A stretch of DNA of 64,000 bases from Heterobilharzia americana. Lineage: Eukaryota; Platyhelminthes; Trematoda; Strigeidida; Schistosomatidae. The translations under genes were made by a program, and so were the position numbers. The notes under the pieces were generated by a model. It was not told the origin of the DNA. It did no database searches and saw nothing but the letters and a program-made list of their open reading frames with translations. The stretch covers positions 48,854,691 through 48,918,690 of the forward strand of contig OX104134.1 in NCBI GenBank assembly GCA_944470555.2, given 5' to 3'. This document shows, piece by piece, positions 10,795 to 20,691 of this stretch; within the stretch, counting starts at the first letter, position 1; the number at the start of each line of letters is the position of its first letter.

Positions 10795-12821
10795 TGATGG
10801 TTGCAATTGAGGTTTGTACTGTAGACAGCATAAAATATAAAAATACTCAAACGTTAAAAACAAAAAAGCACTTATCAAGAAACAGCTTAATGTATAATAG
10901 CTAAATTCATTCACAGTTTACTTGTCACTCAAAGTGACAAACTGGTTAGGTTTTTATCTTAATCTATGCAAGTGTTATCAATACTCGTATTACTCTTGTG
11001 ACAACTCTACCAGTTCACCTGTATTATCAAATACTAATATTCAAAAAGTTTTCTAAGCTTTGATGAATCGTAGCACAGATTTAGGGCAGAACTCAGAACA
11101 CAACTTTCAAGCAAAAAATATTACTATCTAGGAGGTTAAAAACTTCACGACATAAATTCTACATTATACTGGATTCAATTTTATACTGCTTTCTGTGTAA
11201 TCGATCGGAAAGGATTTAGGCTTGAGACCACAGAGAATTGTGTGCTAAATTCCTGGAATATAAATAAATTTTAGCGGTCGATAGAGATTGAATTTTGTTA
11301 ACCGCTGACAACTTGTAGGATATCTGATTGAACAATTCCCGTAACTCAATTAAGAAGAATGCTAGGGAGGAAAACTAGATACTAAGTAATATTTACAAAG
11401 ATGGCTGCTAGCGTAGATTTAGTGGATTAGTGCACCCTTAACTCTAAACAGTGCTTCATTAATCTGTGGAGATCAGTATGGAGGTCTACTGCACTCCACT
11501 CCACTCAGCATAAAGAACAAGATGCAGATTTTCAACACTAAACTAGTCAAGTCAGTGCTTCTATGTGATGGTTCAGAGACTTTGCGCGTTACGAAAAGCA
11601 TTTCCAACAAACTACAGACATTCATCAACAACTGCCTACGCTGGCTCGTTACTGAAGCTCAGATGAGAAGGCCAGAAAGAATAAGCAACAAGGAACTCAC
11701 TCTGGTTGGCAACGAACCAACCAAGAAGCCATCGCCCAACAAAATATGCAGAAGAAAGTGGAGATGAGTTGGATAGGACATGCACTGAGAAGACCGTTTG
11801 GAGACATCACGCACCAGACCAGGCTCTCGAGTGGAAACCAAATGGGAAGCGACGAGTTGGGTGTCTGAGGGTGAAATGGAGGAGATCGTGTGAGGAGGAA
11901 ATGAGAGCTTGTGGGCAGTCGTGGAGCTAGGTTCAAAAGACTTCAGAGAACAGAGTGAAATGGAGACGTGCTACTGAAGACGTATTTTTCAGTTATAGGA
12001 CTTTTAAGGGCATATAGTAATAAGAAGGTAATTATTACTTTCTATTTTTTTCGGAAATTTTATTTGCTACTCTCTCCTATTCAGTTGCGTGCGAACTTTA
12101 ATATAAGTGATTATGAACCTTATTGTTCTTCCCGAAAATCTAATATTTTTCGTTTATCGAAGGTCTTCGCTTTGTTTTTGTAATGATATACTTCTCTTTG
12201 TGGTATATGTTGGTCACCGCACGCACATTCTAGACTTAAGTTGACGAAGTATTTGCCTTTAGTATGATAAAACATTTTTTGAGTAGAGGCATGCGTATTA
12301 ACGGTTTTAGGCTTCACATGAGCTATTGTAAAGATTCAGATTTTCAACAAGAAACGTTTTGCCATGAAACATGAAATGTTCTCAAGACAGTTTTTGAACT
12401 AAGTGCTTCTTTTGGTAAGTTCTTGAATAAGTACTTCACGCATCTGTCTACCTTCACTAAGCAAGAACAACAAGTTTAGCAGAACGCTATGATATAACCA
12501 TACCTTTACATTGGTCATTCATAATTTTTAATTGGCTTAATCGGTATTATCGTAGTGTCGAATTCCTACGCCATCTTCAAAAAATTGTTTCAGTTTACCG
12601 TTTCCCTTGTGTCAGGCTTGGTTCAGTGATGGACATTTTCGCCAGTGTCATTAGGATTACAAGATAACAGAAGTTCCTTCGCATAAAAATGCAAATTACT
12701 CGAAATATGTTTCACATGCATGGTGTTAGCAGTCGAGACATCTAGATTCTGCATTATCCAAGGAGAATTTAAGTTTATGTGTGACTGTCTGTCGGTGAAC
12801 CACTGTTTTTTAACGTGAAAT
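10795..12821. repeat. inverted repeat A, right arm, with captured unc80 exon start
   Basis: Reverse complement of 1838-3341. Bases 10795-10818 are the first 24 bases of the unc80 exon at 3318 (one difference, T to C), and 10819-11440 is the copied intron upstream of it. Bases 11440-11985 are an RTE 3' fragment on the + strand, and 12380-12821 copies 1838-2282. The junction at 10795 falls on a short shared word ('gatggtt') between the RTE and the exon, as expected for a template switch or microhomology-mediated join. Confidence 0.85.
11440..11985 (+). mobile_element. RTE LINE 3' fragment inside inverted repeat A
   Basis: C-terminal RT coding motifs ('KSISNKLQTFINNCLRWLV', 'MRRPERISNKELTLVGNEPT'). 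A one-base frameshift at about 11745 then changes frame to the tail equivalent to 'CLRVKWRRSCEEEMRACGQS'. The element's 3' untranslated end follows ('gtgctactgaagacgta'). Confidence 0.85.
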
Positions 12822-13360
12822 GTGAAACAACTGACGTAAAGTCAACAGTGTATATCGTTATGCTGAGATGTGTTGCATATTGCTCAAAGAAAGCCTGAAT
12901 GCTTTTGGAGAATGTTTTTCATCTTTCAGAATTGCTACTTTTGAAACATTATAGTACCGTAATAAATTCAATGGGAAAATTATTATGCTACAAATTCATC
13001 AGCTCTTTATCTTGCACGCAGCTTTAACATTCCAATATTCTATACCAATCAACTCATAGAGCATTTTAAATGTTTTTATACTTTTACTTCTTTTGTTAGC
13101 AACAGGTTAAGCTGATAAACATTGTTAAAAAACCCCGGGTTATTGTGATGATTTATCTTAAGTTTTGAAATGCTGCTGAATGTTTTAGTTCTAAACTCAG
13201 TTTATTTATTCAGATTCCAGGAATAATGTTTTAATGCAAAGTAAGTATGACTTACACTTAAGTAAATTAACCACAGATTGGTTGTTGAGTTGCATAATTG
13301 ATTAATTCTATTTTAATAAAAGGAATTTATATCAACCTTTTGTAATTCAATTTTTTTCAG
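12822..13360. other. unc80 intron, nothing recognised
   Basis: AT-rich intron up to a good polypyrimidine tract ('caatttttttcag') ending at 13360. Confidence 0.5.
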
Positions 13361-13499
13361 GTTAAGAATCTCTGCAGTAGCAGTTTCAATCTTCTAAATA
13401 AAGCAGCTTTATTACTCACGAGTGACCAATTAGCCAAAATGCTTCCACTGGCTTGGGAGTTGTTATTGGAAACAGAGACTGAATTATCATCTAGTGCAG
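13361..13499 (+). CDS. UNC80: UNC80 orthologue, exon
   Basis: Acceptor 'tttttttcag|GTT' and donor 'GTGCAG|gtgggt'; phase 0 in, phase 1 out. The peptide starts 'VKNLCSSSFNLLNKAALLL' and continues 'TSDQLAKMLPLAWELLLETE'. It is an amphipathic helical segment typical of the armadillo/HEAT-like body of UNC80. The final single G joins the next exon to give 'ACFILFCGVRCPQIVQ', the conserved block that in vertebrates reads ACFFILASVKCPQAV. Confidence 0.85.
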
Positions 13500-13977
13500 G
13501 TGGGTTAAACATTGTTTCTCATGTTATACATTTTGAGAATACCGTAAGATGAGATGAAAAGTAAAGTTTGTTCTTCTGATAGCGATTTATACTACAAGCA
13601 CAATTTTTAAAATAAATTATTCACTCAACGTTAACTACAAACTTATGGAGATTAATATATTGTATATGAACATCAAGTGCAGACTGACTTCTTTGATTTG
13701 CCGAGGATTCAAGAGCTCATCTTTACTACAATAGTTTGTCCATACAACTCTCAAGAACTTATGTCATATAGTGTTTGGTATAACAAGGACAAAAGAAAAA
13801 CTACATCGGCGAGTAAATACTTTCGCCACGATGAATATAACGTTTTGAATATCCAGTGGTTTCAAGGCATCCGCATAGGAGCCCATCCGCCAACAGAGAT
13901 CAAGCAGTTTGGCTCTGTATGACAACAGGAAATTACAAGTATCAAACGACAACTGATATCCATTGCACAAGAAGTAG

Positions 13978-14150
13978 CTCTCGTATCCCAGTGGCTTACT
14001 GGATAACGCTTTGGCGTTTGAAGCGGTTAGTACTCAGTTCGAGTCTTAGTGGAAAGAACGTCATTGACTGAGGTGCAGGTACATATAGCTAACGTGTCCC
14101 GAATAGGACGAAACGTGTCCTGCATCCCACTTCTAGTCACCAAGGTGAAT
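13978..14150 (+). mobile_element. Sm-alpha-type SINE with decayed hammerhead ribozyme
   Basis: A tRNA-like head has an A-box-like 'tggcttactggataacgc' and a B box 'cagttcgagtctt'. It is followed by a hammerhead-type core at 14081-14140. Stem II is GUCC (14096-14099) with GGAC (14106-14109), the GAAA box is 14110-14113 and the GUC cleavage triplet is 14117-14119. Stem I ('atatag' with 'ctgcat') pairs apart from one mismatch. The CUGANGA box at 14089-14095 reads CUAACGU, so two invariant bases are lost and self-cleavage is not expected. Sm-alpha hammerhead SINEs are known from Schistosoma. Confidence 0.75.
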
Positions 14151-15224
14151 ACAACTTTACCTGAAACCATAAATTAGTGGTAGAAATCAGCTGAATACGT
14201 TTGATACCAATATAATCAGGCTGATGATGATGTTTGGTGTTTCTAACTTAAATAGAGTACTTTCCGCTTTTAGGACAATTATTCAAGCTAGCTGAACAAT
14301 GATCGATTCATGATGCTTCTTTGTTTTTGAGATTGTTGTGGACAGTCTTCAGAAAGCCTTTCAAGACGAATATTTGTTGCTTTATAATCATTCAAAGGTT
14401 CATCCGTATTCCGAAATGTATATGAGAATACATTTTAGTCCGTTTATTAAATATGCTACACAGTTCAACAGTATTATTTGCTGGTTGACTTTTCGGATAA
14501 AATACACTGTCTATATTCATATGATATGAATATGAGGAATGGATTTTGTCTGAAGCGTCATCTAGGAAGCAAACTAAAATGGAATTACATTCTACCGTTA
14601 TGCTCAAGTTTCACTTCTGCTTGTATATCATGTAGTTGCTGAGATGATAAGAAAGTGAGACGTACATCACTGAAATGAAGATTCACATTGACGAATTTGC
14701 CAGATCTCTCAACAACTAGAAATAAGTCGTACTGATCCCTTCAAAACACGTAATCTCCTGTCACATATCACTACAATATATTGAGTCAGTACACTTCCAT
14801 TGAATGATGCTGTAAAACTGATTATTTACCTCAAGTTAAGGAGATGCAGATTAGTATTGAAGCTGATCTTCCTAAACATGTGTGCACATAGAATGTTGTT
14901 TGGTCATTTTAAAAGTGAACGAAAAAAGTATGGTTATATCGGTTACTTACACGAAAATATACACGCTGAATCCAATGTGAATTTTCAGGGAGTCAGAAAC
15001 TGTTTGACCGAAGGCTAACGTTGGAGCGAAGAATCGTTGTCGTTATTATATTTTGGTCTTCTAATTCAACAGATCATGTGTTAGTTAATTGACTATGAAT
15101 AAAACGGTTATGTCTTAGCCTTCAATCCGTGTGGTTCGAGAACCCACTGAATTTTCATAGTTATGTAAACCTTATCATCTAGATCACTTTGTGCAAACTC
15201 AGCTGCAGACAAAATACACAAGTG

Positions 15225-15460
15225 AATAATATCCAACCTACCATTTCTTACTGGCTTCAATCAAAGTGTCGCAGCTGTATTCACTCCTTAGTATCTTCTA
15301 AAGCTTGAATATTTGCACTAATCTTGATCTTCAAACTCTTTATTGTCTCACACAACTTTATCTTCTTTGATATCACTACTTTCTTATCCACCTGTTCTTT
15401 GTGAACTACTGTGAAGTGTAACAACTTGAGCCGATACACCTATGTTCGAGGTTCTACGTC
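15225..15460 (+). mobile_element. possible LINE-B 3' tail
   Basis: A T/C-rich stretch ending in 'agtgtaacaacttgagccga' resembles the 3' untranslated part of the LINE-B copy at 1200-1370 ('gtagtaacttgaaccgt'). The coding part is not seen. This is a weak call. Confidence 0.35.
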
Positions 15461-15829
15461 AATTTTCTCAGTCAGTCAGTTCCAAGAAGTGTTCCCTAAA
15501 GCTCTAATGAGATACGATGAACTGCAGAGCCAACTCATTATGTAGTGAAAACCATATCTCACAGATGACATTGGAGGATGATCGCATTAGATTTTAAAAC
15601 GGTTGGGGTTAAGACTGCCAACTGTTCGATGCCGACAAGGCAACGAAGTAGTTACCTGGTCATGTTCAACGTGGAAGTCATTATTTTAATATGTAGTTAA
15701 GGGAGATTACTACTGAGTCTTGGACTTAGAAAACCGACTGCTCAGTATTCTTCCGTTTTAGGGATTTCTTTTGGTTATCTTGTAAACACAGTAGGAATAT
15801 CACTCGGCTGTAAGATTTTAGGAGTCAAT

Positions 15830-15905
15830 CGGTAGAAAGCCCTGGGCCTAGGTTTCATGCTTGTTGGCACTCTTCTGCAAGGCGTATCTGTAGCCATGAG
15901 GAAAT
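15830..15905 (-). mobile_element. 3' part of hammerhead SINE (third family)
   Basis: The minus strand reads 'gccttgcagaagagtgccaa' then 'gcatgaaacctaggcccagg'. Stem I (GCCUUG with CAGGGC) and stem II are still pairable. The CUGANGA box is mutated to CAGAAGA and the cleavage triplet GGUC to GGCC. The same family occurs at 27040, 32755-32960 and 63240-63445. Confidence 0.6.
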
Positions 15906-17557
15906 AGGTGTCTCTCTCCCCCCACAGTGATTCGAAGCTGCTTATAACAATGCTGAGGTCACAGAATTTCCAACTGATCTATTCAGATCACGACTGACCC
16001 CAGTAGGATTAGAGTGTGTACGGTCACAGTATGTCATTCATCGCCTGAATAGCAGCGGTTATTTTTCTGATTTCAGCACTGACCGATGAAAATACGAATC
16101 AATGAGGGAACACTACTTTTAAATCGTATATAAGGTGCGTATAGGTTAAAAAGGGGTGAAAACGTGATAGAGTTAATCAACAATCAAAGAATTAGGTAAT
16201 ATGAATGGGACAAGTTAATTGGAATAAATTGCATAAAAGACAGTATGCCTCGGCAGTCCACATGCATGTGTATCTACTAACTCACCTGCTTCTGTGAAGC
16301 AAGGTTCATACGCTGTAGTCAGAGATTGTTGCCAACACGTATACGAGAACATATTCCGGTCTGATTTTGTAAGGGTGAAAGTAAATACATCAGAAGTTCT
16401 ATCCTTGAACATTTAATCGATTCCAACCATCCAGTCGAACGCTGACAGTGATCTTAAGGTTGTCTACCGAATTTGCTCAAACATCTCAAGTTCCCTCCAT
16501 GTTCAGCTTCTAAAAACAGCCGAGGCCTTGGCTATGCATGGAATGAAGTCTCACCTTTGTATGCAAAAGAAGTATGTGCAGTCTTTGTCTCCACTTTGGC
16601 CTTAACTTATTTTAGTCATGGTGTGCTTCGTTCCTTTTTCGTTTTTCAACCCTGCCCCCTCTTTTGGTCAGAATAATCTTTATACTCTTATATCGTCATT
16701 ATCACTTTGTTTTTATATTTAATTGTTTCCGGTGTTATTTCATTTGACCTTCCTAATAGTTGCAACTTTTAACAAAACATTTTCAATTTATTCCATTTAA
16801 CTTGTTCTCTCATTCATATTACCTAATCCTTTGACTGTCTATTAACTTTGTCACGTCTTCACCACTTTTTAATGTATACACGCCTTATAAACAATTTAAA
16901 AATCTTACGTAACACTATTTTTTTTGTGTTTTCCGACAGACCTGGATGATAAGTTCCTGCTTATAGCTTCCCACCGATTGACTCTCAACATCTTACACTA
17001 AAGTACAGGGCATCCCTTAGGCCACATTGCAAAAAGTGATCAGTTAGCGCTGAGTAAACAGCTACATCAGTTACCTACTAGGGAACATTTCTTGAGAAAT
17101 GATCATTTTCAGAAAAATTGATTTTCTATTTAGTCAAAATTCAACCCAGCTCACTTTAAAAAAATTCGATTTCTTCTATATAAGCATTTCAGTATTTTGA
17201 AGAAATCATTTGAAATCTTATAATGTAAAAGGAGTTGAACTGATAACATGACCTCCAAATAGAGACATGTTTCGTAGGGAAGAATGGTCTCGAACGAATG
17301 AGATGAGGTTACATATAAGCAGAAGTGGCTGCGTAACCATTTAAAAAAATTATACAAATAACATCTACAGTAACATTAGAACAATGGCTCATATGCATTT
17401 AGCTGAAGTTGACGGTAAAATGAGAGTGCCGTACATGTGGCGAAAGTAGGACAGATGAAAGTTACCAATCGAAAGGACAGTACGAAATTACAAGTGCTCA
17501 ACCCCCTTTGACTTTAGTTAGAGCAACTAGAACTCAGATTATTGATATTTGCATCTT

Positions 17558-18119
17558 GGGTGCCTCCTACAGGAACAAACGTCTTCAGTAGCACGTCTCC
17601 ATTTCACTCTGTTCTCTGAAGTCTTTTGAACCTAGCTCCACGACTGCCCACAAGCTCTCATTTCCTCCTCACACGATCTCCTCCATTTCACCCTCAGACA
17701 CCCAACTCGTCGCTTCCCATTTGGTTTCCACTCGAGAGCCTGGTCTGGTGCGTGATGTCTCCAAACGGTCTTCTCAGTGCATGTCCTATCCAACTCATCT
17801 CCACTTTCTTCTGCATATTTGTTGGGCGATGGCTTCTTGGTTGGTTCGTTGCCAACCAGAGTGAGTTCCTTGTTGCTTATTCTTTCTGGCCTTCTCATCT
17901 GAGCTTCAGTAACGAGCCAGCGTAGGCAGTTGTTGATGAATGTCTGTAGTTTGTTGGAAATGCTTTTCGTAACGCGCAAAGTCTCTGAACCATCACATAG
18001 AAGCACTGACTTGACTAGTTTAGTGTTGAAAATCTGCATCTTGTTCTTTATGCTGAGTGGAGTGGAGTGCAGTAGACCTCCATACTGATCTCCACAGATT
18101 AATGAAGCACTGTTTAGAG
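17558..18119 (-). mobile_element. RTE LINE 3' fragment (minus strand)
   Basis: A 135-codon minus-strand open frame (18039-17632) is the longest intact C-terminal piece of this RTE in the window: 'MQIFNTKLVKSVLLCDGSET' through 'HHAPDQALEWKPNGKRRVG' to 'RRSCEEEMRACGQSWS'. The element's 3' end is at about 17558 ('gtaggaggcacccaag'). It is the right arm partner of 11440-11985. Confidence 0.9.
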
Positions 18120-18767
18120 TTAAGGGTGCACTAATCCACTAAATCTACGCTAGCAGCCATCTTTGTAAATATTACTTAGTATCTAGTTTTCCTCCCTAGC
18201 ATTCTTCTTAATTGAGTTACGGGAATTGTTCAATCAGATATCCTACAAGTTGTCAGCGGTTAACAAAATTCAATCTCTATCGACCGCTAAAATTTATTTA
18301 TATTCCAGGAATTTAGCACACAATTCTCTGTGGTCTCAAGCCTAAATCCTTTCCGATCGATTACACAGAAAGCAGTATAAAATTGAATCCAGTATAATGT
18401 AGAATTTATGTCGTGAAGTTTTTAACCTCCTAGATAGTAATATTTTTTGCTTGAAAGTTGTGTTCTGAGTTCTGCCCTAAATCTGTGCTACGATTCATCA
18501 AAGCTTAGAAAACTTTTTGAATATTAGTATTTGATAATACAGGTGAACTGGTAGAGTTGTCACAAGAGTAATACGAGTATTGATAACACTTGCATAGATT
18601 AAGATAAAAACCTAACCAGTTTGTCACTTTGAGTGACAAGTAAACTGTGAATGAATTTAGCTATTATACATTAAGCTGTTTCTTGATAAGTGCTTTTTTG
18701 TTTTTAACGTTTTGAGTATTTTTATATTTTATGCTGTCTACAGTACAAACCTCAATTGCAACCATCA
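18120..18767 (+). repeat. direct copy of unc80 intron plus exon start (decoy acceptor)
   Basis: Near-identical to 2701-3341 in the same orientation as the gene. It includes the whole polypyrimidine region and the acceptor 'atgctgtctacag' ending at 18743, then 24 bases of the exon (18744-18767) before returning to RTE sequence. It carries the same T-to-C change as the inverted copy at 10795-10818, so those two are sister copies. Confidence 0.85.
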
Positions 18768-19833
18768 CATAGAAGCATTGACTTCACTAATTTAGTGTTA
18801 AAAATCCGAATCTTGTTCTTTATGCTGAGTGGAGTGGAGTGCAGTAGATCTTGGTTGGTTCGTTGCCAACCAGAGTGAGTTCCTTGTTGCTTATTCTTTC
18901 TGGCCTTCTCATCTGAGCTTCAGTAACGAGCCAGCGTAGGCAGTTGTTGATGAATGTCTGTAGTTTGTTGGAAATGCTTTTCGTAACGCGCAAAGTCTCT
19001 GAACCATCACATAGAAGCACTGACTTGACTAGTTTAGTGTTGAAAATCTGCATCTTGTTCTTTATGCTGAGTGGAGTGGAGTGCAGTAGACCTCCATACT
19101 GATCTCCACAGATTAATGAAGCACTGTCTTACTGTCTTTCCGACGCTGGTTTTGACATCCTCGTCTGTGCCTGTGCAGCCCGTAGTAGAAACGATACTGC
19201 CTAGGTAGGTGAAAGAGACTACTTCCTTCAGGTTTCTCCCGTTCATGGTTATTGGTGCTTGTTGTTGATGCTGTTGATGTTGGTTGGGTATCTTCATCAC
19301 CCCCGTCTTCTCTAAGTTCACCTGAAGGAAGTCCCGTCTTCACTGCCTCTCCTGTCAACTTCTTAGTTTTCGCCTGTAGATCTTCGAGTTTGTGCGATAT
19401 TAGACATAAATCATCATCGTTGGCGAAATCCAAATCTTCTGGGGTCTTTTGATCGGTCAAACAGCGTATGCCCATCTTCACACAGCTACTCACAGTTTGT
19501 TGCATGATCCAGTGCAGTAGACCACAATCACGAAGATCATGGGTGTAAGTAGGCTGCGACCTTATCTTACTACTGTCTTCACTTCAAAAGGCGTCATTGA
19601 GCTTTCCATTGTGGACCACTTGGCATGTCGCGCCTTCATATAGTTGTTGAATGAGGTTGATAAAGGTTTGTGGTATTCCGTAGTGTTGAAGCAGTTACCT
19701 GACAAATTATTTCTCAGCCTTTTCAACAGCGATGAAGTTGAGGTAGAGAGTTGACTGCCATTCTACGCTCTGTTGTATGATGATGCGTGGCGTAGCGTTG
19801 CAAGTTCGTCCACACATGATTTGTTCTTCCTGA

Positions 19834-19865
<32 letters not shown>

Positions 19866-20517
19866 TGTCCCGGTCGCAGTTTTGAATCCAGCGCATCCTT
19901 TAGTCTCTCCAGGATGATGCGGCTTAATATTTTGCTTGGGGTGGATAGGAGCATGATTCCGCGCTAGTTCTTGCAAAGACTTAGGTCTCTTTTCTTTGGG
20001 AGTTTGACAAGGTAGCCCTTCTTCTAATCACCAGGTACCTTTTCTCTCTTTCTCCCAGACCTTCTGCAATAGTGGTGTGAGCATGTCCACTGTTGTCCCT
20101 GTATCTGTTTTCAGTGCTTCTGTCGGAATTCCATCTGGTCCTGTTGCTTTCCCGGATTTCAGCAACTGTATGGTGTTCAGGATTTCGGCTTTTGTTGGAG
20201 GATTTGTGTTCACTGATAGTTCAGTGGTGGTGATGGTGGTCGATTCAAATGGTCGGCCCATTGTTTCCTTTGTTTCTCCTCCTTGTTAACTAAGTTCCCT
20301 TCACTATCCTTCATTGGTTTCATCCGCGTTGATCTCTTCCCGGATAGTAACCTGGTTATTTGATGTAGTGTTGTCAGGACTCTCCTACATGCTTCGTGTT
20401 CTGCTTCACTTGTCAGTGTGTCGTGGAAGTGTATTTTGTCTTTACGCTCACTCTTCTTCACTTCTTTCTCCAATGTAGTGTTTTATAGGATGTGTTCAGT
20501 TCCTTTTTTCGTTGTTC
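18768..20517 (-). mobile_element. RTE LINE copy, RT domain (minus strand)
   Basis: On the minus strand in order from the 5' side: the end of the endonuclease-RT linker (about 20517), 'KSGKATGPDGIPTEALK', a WLAG repeat caused by (GGCT)n at 19841-19866, 'NFIAVEKAEK' then a stop, the FANDDD-containing RT palm (19505-19430), the 'GRNLKEVVSFTYLGSIVST' motif, and the C-terminal fragment ending at the captured intron. Multiple stops and frameshifts are present. The 5' boundary at 20517 joins an unrelated 174-bp island. Confidence 0.9.
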
Positions 20518-20691
20518 GAAATATCACTAAGTCAGGGACGACAATCAAACATCTATCATTGGAAAAAGCAAGGAATTGGTTGGCCAAGTTCGATGCCTTA
20601 AATGTAGGAGCTTCTTACGAACTTCCTTTTTTTCAGATAAAGTAGTGTTAACTCCTCATACAGCAACATGCAATAAGTGTTTCTAGGGCAC
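20518..20691. other. unassigned 174-bp island between two RTE copies
   Basis: The sequence between RTE copies is not part of any other RTE copy in the window. The + strand is open for 42 codons ('KHLSLEKARNWLAKFDALN' within) and ends in a run resembling an acceptor ('cctttttttcag' at about 20636). It may be a remnant of another element or a filler at the junction. No function is assigned. Confidence 0.4.

Larger units (their letters stand above)
14151..17557. other. unc80 intron
   Basis: Mostly unrecognised AT-rich sequence. It holds a likely LINE-B 3' tail (15225-15460) and a hammerhead-type SINE end on the minus strand (15830-15905). Open frames here are short and have no recognisable motifs. 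Confidence 0.5.
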
